DNA of 64,000 bases, taken from assembly GCF_900129645.1 (NCBI RefSeq), contig NZ_FSQZ01000001.1, positions 248,001 through 312,000 on the forward strand, written 5' to 3'. This stretch comes from Acetomicrobium flavidum. GTDB taxonomy: Bacteria; Synergistota; Synergistia; Synergistales; Acetomicrobiaceae. Below, piece by piece: positions 8,932 to 16,045 of the stretch; within the stretch, counting starts at the first letter, position 1, and every line of letters begins with the position of its first letter. Below the pieces are notes generated by a model, which worked only from the letters and a program-made list of their open reading frames with translations, had not been told where the DNA came from and did no database searches. The translations under genes and the position numbers were made by a program.

Positions 8932-10122
8932 ATGCCCCTGAGGATCCCCGAAGCCAAAGATGTAGCGGGCAAAAAGGTATTGGTTAGAGTCGATTTCAAT
9001 GTGCCAATGAAGGATGGCGCGGTAACGGATGATACGCGCATTAAGGCCCATCTTGAGACATTAAAATTCTTGAGGGACAGTGGCGCATTCATCTCTTTGG
9101 TCTCCCACCTGGGGAGACCAAAGGAGGGGAAGGATCCGGAGTTTTCGCTTAAGCCAGTAGCGGATCATTTGGGCAATGTAACTGGCTGGAAGGTGCGATT
9201 CGTTCCGGATTGCATTGGTGTGGCAGTTGAAGAGGCGGTGGCATCGCAGTCGCAGGATGAGATTTTGGTCCTGGAAAACGTCCGTTTCTACAAGGAGGAG
9301 ACTAAAAACGATCCATCCTTTGCCAAAAAGCTCGCACGGCCCTTCGAGGTATTCGTCATGGATGCCTTCAGCGCTGCCCATAGAGCACACGCATCAACTC
9401 GAGGAGTGGCGGATTACCTTAAGCCCTTTGCAGGATTCTTGGTCAAGAAGGAGATAGAGGCTCTAAGCGTGGTAAGGGACAATCCCATGCATCCCTATGT
9501 GTTGATCCTTGGCGGTGCCAAGGTATCCGATAAGATCGGCGTCATCGAAAACCTCCTTTCAAAAGTCGATCATATAGTGATCGGCGGCGGCATGGCCTAT
9601 ACATTCCTCAAGGCAAAAGGTCATGGAATAGGAAAGTCCTTATGTGAGGAGGATAAAATCGAGTACGCCAAAAAAATGTTGTCCCTTGCCGATAGCAAGG
9701 GGGTCAAGATTCATCTGCCCTTTGATTCCGTCATTGCCGATGAGATAAAAGATGGCGTGACTGCTCAAGTTGTCGATGTCGAAAAGGGCATACCCGACGA
9801 CATGATGGGACTGGACATTGGGCCAAAGACCGCCAAGGCCTTCTGCGACGTCATAAAAGAGGCCAATACCGTGTTCTGGAACGGCCCTATGGGCGTATTC
9901 GAGCTTGAGACCTTCAGGGCAGGCACTAAAAACGTCGCTATGGCAGTAGCCGAAGTCACTAAAAGAGGAGGTCATACCGTCGTAGGCGGAGGCGATACGG
10001 CGGCGGCGGTGAACTTGCTTGGATTTTCCGAGCAGATGACCCATGTGTCGACGGGTGGCGGAGCAAGCCTCGAGTTCATGGAAGGGAAAATGCTTCCCGG
10101 CATAGAGCCGTTGATCCTTTAG
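8932..10122 (+). CDS. pgk: Phosphoglycerate kinase
   Basis: Pgk transfers the acyl phosphate of 1,3-bisphosphoglycerate to ADP, the first ATP-forming step of glycolysis. The 396-residue chain shows LVRVDFNVP near the start, VSHLGRPK, LENVRFYKEE, the hinge block GGAKVSDKIGV, and the C-terminal VVGGGDTAAAV and STGGGASLEF nucleotide-site motifs. It is preceded by GAGGTGAT about 8 bases from ATG 8932 and sits between gap and tpiA, making a three-gene triose-phosphate operon. A perfect hairpin separates it from tpiA. It is not fused to tpiA as happens in some thermophiles. Confidence 0.97.
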   Translation: MPLRIPEAKDVAGKKVLVRVDFNVPMKDGAVTDDTRIKAHLETLKFLRDSGAFISLVSHLGRPKEGKDPEFSLKPVADHLGNVTGWKVRFVPDCIGVAVEEAVASQSQDEILVLENVRFYKEETKNDPSFAKKLARPFEVFVMDAFSAAHRAHASTRGVADYLKPFAGFLVKKEIEALSVVRDNPMHPYVLILGGAKVSDKIGVIENLLSKVDHIVIGGGMAYTFLKAKGHGIGKSLCEEDKIEYAKKMLSLADSKGVKIHLPFDSVIADEIKDGVTAQVVDVEKGIPDDMMGLDIGPKTAKAFCDVIKEANTVFWNGPMGVFELETFRAGTKNVAMAVAEVTKRGGHTVVGGGDTAAAVNLLGFSEQMTHVSTGGGASLEFMEGKMLPGIEPLIL

Positions 10123-10132
10123 GAATTTGATC

Positions 10133-10164
10133 TTAAGCGGAGCGTGAATGTGCGCTCCGCTTAA
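10133..10164 (+). other. Perfect 12-bp intercistronic hairpin between pgk and tpiA
   Basis: TTAAGCGGAGCG (10133-10144) pairs exactly with its complement at 10153-10164 around an 8-base loop. It is not followed by a U-run, and the tpiA ribosome site TAGGAGG begins 4 bases after it, so it is more likely an RNA processing or stability element, or a weak attenuator, than a full terminator. Confidence 0.7.
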
Positions 10165-10185
10165 ATTTAGGAGGTAAGCTTTAAA

Positions 10186-10998
10186 ATGAAAAAGCGCATT
10201 CCTTTTTTTGCCGGCAATTGGAAGATGAACAAGGGACCGTCTGAAACCGAAAGGTTCATTAGAGAATTGGCCACCGCTATAGTTGGAGATGAAGCTGTTT
10301 TTGGGGCAGTAAAGGCCAATGAAATTGAGATTGGCGTCTTTCCGCCCTTCGTAAGCCTGGAACGCGCAAAGAGCGCCATAGAATCAGCGAACGCCTTGAT
10401 ATCCCTAGGCGCTCAAAACATGCATTGGGAAGATAGCGGTGCCTTTACGGGCGAGGTTTCCGGCACGATGATCAAGGAAACGGGGTGTAAATACGTAATC
10501 CTTGGACATAGTGAAAGGCGTCACATATTTGGCGAGACCGACGATATGATTGAAATGAAGATGAGGAAGGCGATTGCCTTAGGCATCAAGCCGGTTCTGT
10601 GCGTAGGAGAGACCTTGGAAGAAAGGGATAAAGGAATGACCAAATCCGTGGTGGAGGGGCAACTGAAGGAGGCCTTTAAAGCCCTTGGAACGCCTCAAAC
10701 TTTCGAAATAGGTGTAGTTATAGCTTACGAGCCAGTTTGGGCCATTGGGACGGGCCGTAAAGCCAGCGATGAGGACGCTCAAAGGGTGTGTGCCTTCATA
10801 AGGAGCTTTTTAGAAAGCAACTTCGGCTCGCACGTCGCTCAAGCGGTCCGCATCCTTTATGGTGGAAGCGTCAAGCCGGACAACGCCATGGGCTTGATGT
10901 CTCAACAGGATATCGACGGAGCTTTGATTGGCGGCGCATCACTGGATGTCAGCAGTTTTATTGGCATAATCAAAAATGCCATGACTTCAAACGCATAG
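10186..10998 (+). CDS. tpiA: Triose-phosphate isomerase
   Basis: TpiA interconverts dihydroxyacetone phosphate and glyceraldehyde-3-phosphate. The 270-residue protein, slightly longer than the usual ~250, keeps all catalytic parts: GNWKMN (Lys), ILGHSERR (His), AYEPVWAIGTG (Glu and flexible loop) and LYGGSVKPDN (phosphate grip). The start is ATG 10186 behind AGGAGG. Third gene of the gap-pgk-tpiA operon, which ends at the bidirectional terminator at 11113-11150. The extra length is in a loop around residues 30-45. Confidence 0.97.
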   Translation: MKKRIPFFAGNWKMNKGPSETERFIRELATAIVGDEAVFGAVKANEIEIGVFPPFVSLERAKSAIESANALISLGAQNMHWEDSGAFTGEVSGTMIKETGCKYVILGHSERRHIFGETDDMIEMKMRKAIALGIKPVLCVGETLEERDKGMTKSVVEGQLKEAFKALGTPQTFEIGVVIAYEPVWAIGTGRKASDEDAQRVCAFIRSFLESNFGSHVAQAVRILYGGSVKPDNAMGLMSQQDIDGALIGGASLDVSSFIGIIKNAMTSNA

Positions 10999-11112
10999 CA
11001 TCGATAGAATCATAGAAAAGACGCGGAGGAGTTAAGCTAAATAATAAAAATGGGCAAAATTTCGCCTTAAACGTAACATAAGATACATTATAGGACACTT
11101 CGAAAGTCCCTA

Positions 11113-11150
11113 AAAAAGGGCGAAGGATTGATTGATCCTTCGCCCTTTTT
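11113..11150. terminator. Bidirectional rho-independent terminator between tpiA and rsfS
   Basis: A 16-bp stem (AAAAAGGGCGAAGGAT with its complement at 11135-11150) closes a 6-base loop. The A-run on one side and T-run on the other make it work for the + strand tpiA operon and for the convergent - strand rsfS operon. The 11000-11110 stretch before it holds no gene. Confidence 0.9.
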
Positions 11151-11158
11151 GCTATTTG

Positions 11159-11548
11159 TTAACATACGCTGGCCGTCGAAAGGATTTCGCCGTCTTCATC
11201 ATATTGTAATTGAGGCGCGTCTCCCCAAATGCGCTCCAGGTTATAAAACTCGCGACCTTCGGAGCTGAATATATGAATTATCACGTCGCCACAGTCTATA
11301 AGGCGCCACAGGTTGCTATTTTTACCCTCGACGATGTATTCCACATGGCGCTCGTCAAGAGCTTCCGTCACGATATCTAAAAGCGCCTTCATATGAGCGT
11401 CGGAGATACTGCTTGTGATGAAAAAGACATCAGCAAAGCCGGATACCTCACTTATGTCTATCGAAATGATATCTTTGGCCTTTTTTGAGGCTAAGACCTT
11501 GGGTATCCACCCATACCGCCTTACCAAATCCTCCTTAAGGATGTTCAA
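11159..11548 (-). CDS. rsfS: Ribosomal silencing factor RsfS (Iojap family)
   Basis: RsfS binds ribosomal protein L14 and blocks joining of the 30S and 50S subunits in starved cells. The 129-residue protein has the family core: DIISIDISEVSGFADVFFI, then the C-terminal block from WRLIDCGDVIIHIF to FYNLERIW, typical of Iojap/YbeB. The start is TTG 11548, placed 6 bases after GGAG-AGG; no ATG fits. It is last in the rplU-prp-rpmA-obg-nadD-LCP-rsfS train; nadD and rsfS neighbouring each other is common in many phyla. Confidence 0.95.
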   Translation of the reverse strand: MNILKEDLVRRYGWIPKVLASKKAKDIISIDISEVSGFADVFFITSSISDAHMKALLDIVTEALDERHVEYIVEGKNSNLWRLIDCGDVIIHIFSSEGREFYNLERIWGDAPQLQYDEDGEILSTASVC

Positions 11549-11619
11549 TCACCTCTCCTTTGTATTTTATTTTCAGTTAAATTATACCTCAATAATCAAT
11601 AATCGTCAGAAGCACCCGA

Positions 11620-12900
11620 TCATTGAATGCCGAGGTTCTTTTCGAGTTGGCTTAGTATAGTCTTGTAATCGTGTCCTATAATGATCGTAAGGTAGGACGA
11701 TCCATCGCTAGGTTTAATAAGGTTATTTTGAATTCCGAGTAACATGCCTAGCGTTTTGGCTTCATTTTCTAAGTTACGTGGATAACTGATTGATGTATAA
11801 TGATAATCAAAGTGTCTCGCATTACTCTTATAGGCAATGTCCACACCGCAGCGTTGTAATAGGTCTGCCACCTGGTTTGCTATGCTTGGAGTACCATCGC
11901 CGTTTAGGATGGCCACTTTGCTTTTAATTTCCCGAGCTATAGCCATCCTGTCTATGCGCGAACCGTCAGCATCCTCCCTAAATTGCTCGGGGGTCTCCTC
12001 CTCCATTATTTGGTCGTTTTCCTCGATAGCAGCATCCTTCACCGGTGTAGATAGTATCTCTATGGCTCTATTTACATCACCCAGCCAATAGCTTACACCA
12101 GACAGAAGCGCAGGCTTTCCCGGCAACGTGAAGAATCTGATGTTCTCTTGGGGCATGTCCCTAAAGTACATGGCAAGCTGTATAGCCTCTTCCAGCGGAA
12201 GATCTGTTTGCACGGTCTGCATGACTTCTTTGATCAACATGGGCAGTTTTGCGTTCATGCCCTGATCTGCGATTTTTTGAAGCAATGCCATCATGAACTG
12301 TTGTTGTCTTTTTATCCTCCCTATGTCACCTAAAGCGTCATGGCGAAACCTGACGAATTTCAGTGCCGTCTCTCCATCCATATGTTGCAACCCAGGCTTA
12401 ATGTCTATGTAAAGACCTGCCGCTCTGTCAACATATTTCAGCCTTTTTTCTACGTTGATGTCTACTCCACCTAATAGATCTACCAGTTTGGGGAAGGTGC
12501 TGTAATCAAGCTCTATGTGATAATGAATGGGCATCCCAAGGTAATTTACGATCGTCCTGCTAAGCAGATCCCAACCACCGTAGGGATAGGCATGATTTAT
12601 CTTGTTCCAGCCGTGTCCAGGGATCTGTACTCTCGTATCTCTTGGGATGGACAGTATCTGAATGCTCTTGTTATCCAGATCCAGTATCGTAAACAGTATA
12701 GTATCGGGACGTTGTGAGTCTTCAGTGTTATCCTTTCCTATGATACATATATTGATTTTCCCTGTTTTTTCGTCATGCAAAACCGTTTGTTTGATCGATT
12801 CAACCTTTGGAGTAAAGAAACCGTGCAGGCGCGTATAAGCTCCTCCAACGATGGCTATAATCATGACAACTACGAGCAATGCAAAGCGTGTCCTAGTCAA
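11620..12900 (-). CDS. LytR-CpsA-Psr (LCP) family cell-wall ligase with LytR C-terminal domain
   Basis: LCP proteins transfer undecaprenyl-linked glycopolymers to peptidoglycan on the outer face of the membrane. One N-terminal membrane helix (residues about 6-24) anchors it. The LCP core runs from about 50 to 215: DSQRPDTILF, ILSIPRDTRVQIPG, KINHAYPYGG, and LKFVRFRHDALGDIGRIKRQQ carry the conserved Asp and Arg residues that bind the lipid pyrophosphate. A LytR_C domain (about 325-425) starts at SKVAILNGDGTPSIANQVADLL. TTG 12900 lies 6 bases after nadD with AAGGTGA upstream. What glycopolymer it acts on in this organism is unknown. Confidence 0.92.
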   Translation of the reverse strand: MTRTRFALLVVVMIIAIVGGAYTRLHGFFTPKVESIKQTVLHDEKTGKINICIIGKDNTEDSQRPDTILFTILDLDNKSIQILSIPRDTRVQIPGHGWNKINHAYPYGGWDLLSRTIVNYLGMPIHYHIELDYSTFPKLVDLLGGVDINVEKRLKYVDRAAGLYIDIKPGLQHMDGETALKFVRFRHDALGDIGRIKRQQQFMMALLQKIADQGMNAKLPMLIKEVMQTVQTDLPLEEAIQLAMYFRDMPQENIRFFTLPGKPALLSGVSYWLGDVNRAIEILSTPVKDAAIEENDQIMEEETPEQFREDADGSRIDRMAIAREIKSKVAILNGDGTPSIANQVADLLQRCGVDIAYKSNARHFDYHYTSISYPRNLENEAKTLGMLLGIQNNLIKPSDGSSYLTIIIGHDYKTILSQLEKNLGIQ

Positions 12901-12906
12901 ACGATG

Positions 12907-13545
12907 TCACCTTCCCTCTAACGTGTAAAGGGTCTTTTTGTAAATGTAGTGCTCGACGGTCCAAGGCAAAAAGTACCTTATACTTTGACCGGCGGCAACG
13001 CGACGCCTTATTTCAGTGCTAGATATAGCCAGCAAAGGTATTTCGAGTGGTATGACTGCCCTTTTGATCTCCTCGGGCAACGACTCCAGTTGTGATATGT
13101 CGTAGCCAGGCCTGGATGCAGCTACTATGTGAGCTAACTGCGCGATTGCAAAAGGCTCCTTCCATGTTGGTATCTGTAGCACCGCGTCTATGCCTGTTAT
13201 GAAGAAAAATTCGGCCTCCTTAGGAAGATACCAATGCCTCATCTCCCTAAGGGTATCTATGGTGTAAGATGGACCCTCCCGTTCAATCTCTATTTTCGAT
13301 ATTTTAAAGTGAGGATTATCAACAATGGCCATACAGGTCATTATGTAACGATCCTCTGCCGGCGTTATATTCTTAAAACTTTTATGAGGAGGGTCTCCCG
13401 TTGGAACAAATATTATTTCCGACAGGTTTAAAGAAGTATAAGCCTCCTCGGCAACCACCAGGTGACCAAAATGTATTGGGTCAAAGGTGCCTCCCATTAT
13501 GCCAACCTTTATCCTGCTCATGAAGTTTGAACGCCTCTGAGGCAA
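12907..13545 (-). CDS. nadD: Nicotinate-nucleotide adenylyltransferase NadD
   Basis: NadD adenylates nicotinate mononucleotide to deamido-NAD. The nucleotidyltransferase motif GGTFDPIHFGHL is near the N-terminus and ISSTEIRRR near the C-terminus, both diagnostic. Two starts compete: TTG 13545, 8 bases after GGGGAGG, gives 212 residues; ATG 13521 would begin MSRIKVGIMGG, closer to typical family length, but has a weaker site. I list the longer form. It follows obg by 15 bases and precedes the LCP gene by 6. Confidence 0.95.
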   Translation of the reverse strand: MPQRRSNFMSRIKVGIMGGTFDPIHFGHLVVAEEAYTSLNLSEIIFVPTGDPPHKSFKNITPAEDRYIMTCMAIVDNPHFKISKIEIEREGPSYTIDTLREMRHWYLPKEAEFFFITGIDAVLQIPTWKEPFAIAQLAHIVAASRPGYDISQLESLPEEIKRAVIPLEIPLLAISSTEIRRRVAAGQSIRYFLPWTVEHYIYKKTLYTLEGR

Positions 13546-13560
13546 GATGATATCCTCCCC

Positions 13561-14904
13561 TTATTCCCCATCCTCGTCAATATCGATATCACCTGTGTCG
13601 ATTTCACATTCGGCATCTATGTCAGGTATATACTCGAACTCCATATCGCCAATACAAACCGTATCTCCTTCTTTTGCCCCCATGTCTGACAGCATCCCTT
13701 CGATACCAAGCCTTGCTATAATTTTACTAAAACGCATTATTGCCTCGTCTTGCTCGAAGTCATACCTTTCAACCAATTCTTCAAGATATCGGTTGATTAT
13801 CCTAAACCTACCTTCTCCAACGGATTCAATCTTTACCTTAGAAGGTTGGACCATCTCTTCCCTTACGGCATGTTTGAGAGGATATAGCCTTTTAATTCCC
13901 TCGCAATTTATCTCCGAAAGCCTTTGTAAAAGCGATGAAGAAAGCTCATCAATCCCTTGTTTTGTAACGGCACTGGTAAACTTGATTTCTTGCCCCAACT
14001 CTTTTGCCCACCTTGCTACCTGTTCCAGGAAGGAACTATCCTTGACAAGGTCGACCTTATTTGCAACAAGCAGGGATGGTTTTTTAAGGATTTCTCTGTT
14101 ATAATTGCCTGTTTCATCTCTTAAAGTACACCATTGTTTATTTAGGTCCTCCATCGAATTGCTGGACAAGTCCAACACATACAATATCAACCTCGTCCGC
14201 TCGATGTGTCTCAAAAACGACAGGCCCAAACCCCTGTTCTCCGATGCCCCTTGGATCAGACCAGGTATATCGGCAAGCAACATCTTTCTGTCCTCCAGGA
14301 GTAATACGCCAAGGTTTGGAGTTAACGTTGTAAATGGATAATCTGCTATCTTTGGCTTAGCGTTGGACAAACACGCCAGTAAACTGGATTTGCCGACATT
14401 GGGAAGTCCTACCATGCCAACATCGGCTAGTATTTTAAGCTCAAGCACTAAGCGCCTTGACTGTCCGTTTTCGCCCTTCTCGGAAAAACGGGGAGCTTGA
14501 TTTGTGGAAGTTGCAAAGGTAGCATTGCCCCTCCCTCCCCTTCCGCCTAAAGCGACAAGGAGCATATCTCCCGGCTCTACCAGGTCGCCTAGCGGCTCAC
14601 CGCTATCGGCATCCCACACTATGGTCCCGCAGGGGACCTCTATGATGAGGTCTTCTCCGTCCTTGCCATTGCGATTTGCCTTTTGACCGTTTTGTCCAGA
14701 CTGTGCCTTAAATTCTGTCTTGTACGTGAACTCTTCCAGGGTTTGCAGTCTATCCGTTGCCTTTAAATATACGTTTCCGCCCCTTCCTCCGTTACCACCG
14801 TCCGGGCCGCCTTTCGGGACGTACTTTTCTCTCCTAAAGCTCATGCATCCGTTACCACCGCGACCTGCATGTACTACTATCTCGCCTCTATCTATAAACT
14901 TCAA
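13561..14904 (-). CDS. obg: Obg/CgtA GTPase
   Basis: Obg is an essential GTPase of large-subunit assembly and stress control. Domain order is clear: the glycine-rich Obg fold (residues 1-158, GGNGGRGGNVYL and similar), the G domain (GLPNVGKSS P-loop, TTLTPNLG, DIPGLI), and the C-terminal OCT domain (about 340-425) followed by an acidic tail (DTGDIDIDEDGE). At 447 residues it is the long, OCT-containing form. The TTG start at 14904 has GGGTGA 7 bases upstream and gives the canonical MKFID beginning. It sits after rpmA, the near-universal rplU-rpmA-obg order. Confidence 0.97.
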   Translation of the reverse strand: MKFIDRGEIVVHAGRGGNGCMSFRREKYVPKGGPDGGNGGRGGNVYLKATDRLQTLEEFTYKTEFKAQSGQNGQKANRNGKDGEDLIIEVPCGTIVWDADSGEPLGDLVEPGDMLLVALGGRGGRGNATFATSTNQAPRFSEKGENGQSRRLVLELKILADVGMVGLPNVGKSSLLACLSNAKPKIADYPFTTLTPNLGVLLLEDRKMLLADIPGLIQGASENRGLGLSFLRHIERTRLILYVLDLSSNSMEDLNKQWCTLRDETGNYNREILKKPSLLVANKVDLVKDSSFLEQVARWAKELGQEIKFTSAVTKQGIDELSSSLLQRLSEINCEGIKRLYPLKHAVREEMVQPSKVKIESVGEGRFRIINRYLEELVERYDFEQDEAIMRFSKIIARLGIEGMLSDMGAKEGDTVCIGDMEFEYIPDIDAECEIDTGDIDIDEDGE

Positions 14905-14922
14905 TTTGCATCACCCGTAATA

Positions 14923-14954
14923 GAATAGGGACCTGACATAATAGGCCCCTATTC
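14923..14954 (-). other. Intercistronic hairpin between rpmA and obg
   Basis: GAATAGGG and CCCTATTC (14947-14954 and 14923-14930 on this strand) form an 8-bp stem with a 16-base loop. No U-run follows, so it looks like an RNA processing or stability element that could set the ratio of L27 to Obg, not a terminator. Confidence 0.45.
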
Positions 14955-14982
14955 GGCAAATTTGCCACTTCAAGCTTCAATG

Positions 14983-15258
14983 CTACTCAACAGGGATTAC
15001 GCTTACGTACTTTCTATTGCCCTTATCCTCGAACTTGACCACGCCTTTCGCGAGTGCAAAGAGCGTGTAGTCCCTACCCAATCCCACATTTAGGCCGGGA
15101 TGCACTTTTGTCCCCCGCTGACGAATGATGATATTGCCGGCATTAACCAGCTGGCCGTCATATCTTTTAACGCCAAGCCTCTTGCTAATGCTGTCCCTTC
15201 CGTTTTGGCTGCTGCCCTGACCCTTTTTATGGGCAAATAGCTGTATATTGAACTTCAT
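14983..15258 (-). CDS. rpmA: Ribosomal protein L27 with a cleavable N-terminal leader
   Basis: L27 reaches into the peptidyl-transferase centre of the 50S subunit. The body ([33 protein letters not shown], and later) is standard. The chain begins [13 protein letters not shown], an 8-residue leader ahead of the A-x-KKG that starts the mature protein in E. coli. In Staphylococcus and other Firmicutes an analogous leader (ending LQFF before A) is removed by the Prp protease. The prp gene overlaps this one by 4 bases (ATGA) immediately upstream, so cleavage between F8 and A9 is a strong inference. Confidence 0.96.
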   Translation of the reverse strand: MKFNIQLFAHKKGQGSSQNGRDSISKRLGVKRYDGQLVNAGNIIIRQRGTKVHPGLNVGLGRDYTLFALAKGVVKFEDKGNRKYVSVIPVE

Positions 15259-15590
15259 TTTTTATTCACCTCCACAATATGGACATACTTGGGATATGAA
15301 TCTGCGATAGACCTCAGGCTTCTCAATACGGTATCTATAACTGCCCTTGATCTATCGTCTTCAAGGTCGCTTTCTCTCCAGAGTATAAAAAACCTTGGCT
15401 CCTCTTCGTCTATCTCATAGACTGTATCCTGTATTCCTAAGACATCTCTCAACCCTAAAAGCAAGGCATGCATCAATGTAGATACTGCTGCGCAAACGAT
15501 GTCTTTCCCTCTTGGTGCATATCCGCTGTGACCTCGAGCTTGAACGGATAGGGGACCCTTTTTGTCGACAGAAATGCGAACCTCGATCAT
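15255..15590 (-). CDS. prp: Ribosomal-processing cysteine protease Prp (YsxB family)
   Basis: Prp removes the N-terminal leader of L27, a step required for growth in Staphylococcus. The 111-residue protein shows the catalytic pair at the expected places: H21 in [13 protein letters not shown] and C33 in IVCAAVSTL, almost the numbering of the S. aureus enzyme (H22, C34). It is encoded between rplU (4-base gap) and rpmA (4-base overlap), the standard location. The presence of both enzyme and leader-bearing substrate makes the assignment secure; the activity itself is not shown. Confidence 0.93.
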   Translation of the reverse strand: MIEVRISVDKKGPLSVQARGHSGYAPRGKDIVCAAVSTLMHALLLGLRDVLGIQDTVYEIDEEEPRFFILWRESDLEDDRSRAVIDTVLRSLRSIADSYPKYVHIVEVNKK

Positions 15591-15594
15591 CGAA

Positions 15595-15912
15595 CTAATA
15601 CTTCACGGACAATATCTCGATCTCCGAATAAGGTTGACGGTGGCCCTTGAATCGCTGATAGTTGGTCTTGTTCTTGAACTTGAATACTATGACCTTCTTA
15701 TCTTTGCCGTGGCTTTTTATGGATGCCTCCACATAAGCCCCCGGGACCGTGGGATTTCCGACCTTAACTCCCTGCTCATCGGATATCAACAACACACGAT
15801 CCAGCGTGACCACATCGCCTGGATTTCCATTGATCTTTTCGACCTTCAGTACATCTCCCGGCGTCACGCGATACTGCTTGCCTCCAGTTTCGATAATAGC
15901 GTAGCCCAACAT
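15595..15912 (-). CDS. rplU: Ribosomal protein L21
   Basis: L21 binds 23S rRNA in the 50S subunit. The 105-residue chain starts MLGYAIIETGGKQYRV and ends with the hallmark KFKNKTNYQRFKGHRQPYSEIEI. ATG 15912 follows a GAGGGGG site. It is the first gene of the seven-gene train down to rsfS, behind a strong promoter and a structured leader. Confidence 0.97.
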   Translation of the reverse strand: MLGYAIIETGGKQYRVTPGDVLKVEKINGNPGDVVTLDRVLLISDEQGVKVGNPTVPGAYVEASIKSHGKDKKVIVFKFKNKTNYQRFKGHRQPYSEIEILSVKY

Positions 15913-15926
15913 CCTTACCCCCTCTC

Positions 15927-15997
15927 GCTGAGAACTTCGGGCGGCCTGCTGCCTTTAAAAACCCGTCTCAAGCGGTGATTATCCCACACTTATGGGA
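15927..15997 (-). promoter_or_regulatory. Structured 5' leader of the rplU operon
   Basis: The ~86-base leader can fold into a 6-bp hairpin (15982-15997) and a stacked element: GCTTGAGA with TCTCAGC (15966-15973 and 15927-15933, one bulge) enclosing CGGG/CCCG and an apical GGC/GCC. The outer helix ends right beside the ribosome site, so folding could control translation. L21 leader RNAs of this kind are known in Firmicutes; equivalence here is inference. Confidence 0.5.
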
Positions 15998-16004
15998 CTT
16001 ATGC

Positions 16005-16033
16005 ATTCTAAATAAGAAAGTCCATGAAGTCAA
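16005..16033 (-). promoter_or_regulatory. Strong sigma70 promoter of the rplU-prp-rpmA-obg operon
   Basis: On the minus strand TTGACT (16033-16028) and TAGAAT (16010-16005) are separated by exactly 17 bases; each matches 5 of 6 consensus positions. Start would be near 15998. It lies 12 bases past the recN stop, so the ribosomal operon is set apart from the dxs-recN operon without a visible terminator. Confidence 0.85.
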
Positions 16034-16045
16034 TAAGGAAGGCTC

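Noticed and set aside
13547-14104. 185-residue open frame on the plus strand across obg
   Set aside because: Serine-rich product, exactly antisense to the well-supported obg gene, with no ribosome site or family resemblance; it arises from the codon pattern of obg.
14923-14954. Terminator between rpmA and obg
   Set aside because: There is a stem but no U-run after it, and obg has no separate promoter, so I list it only as a hairpin.
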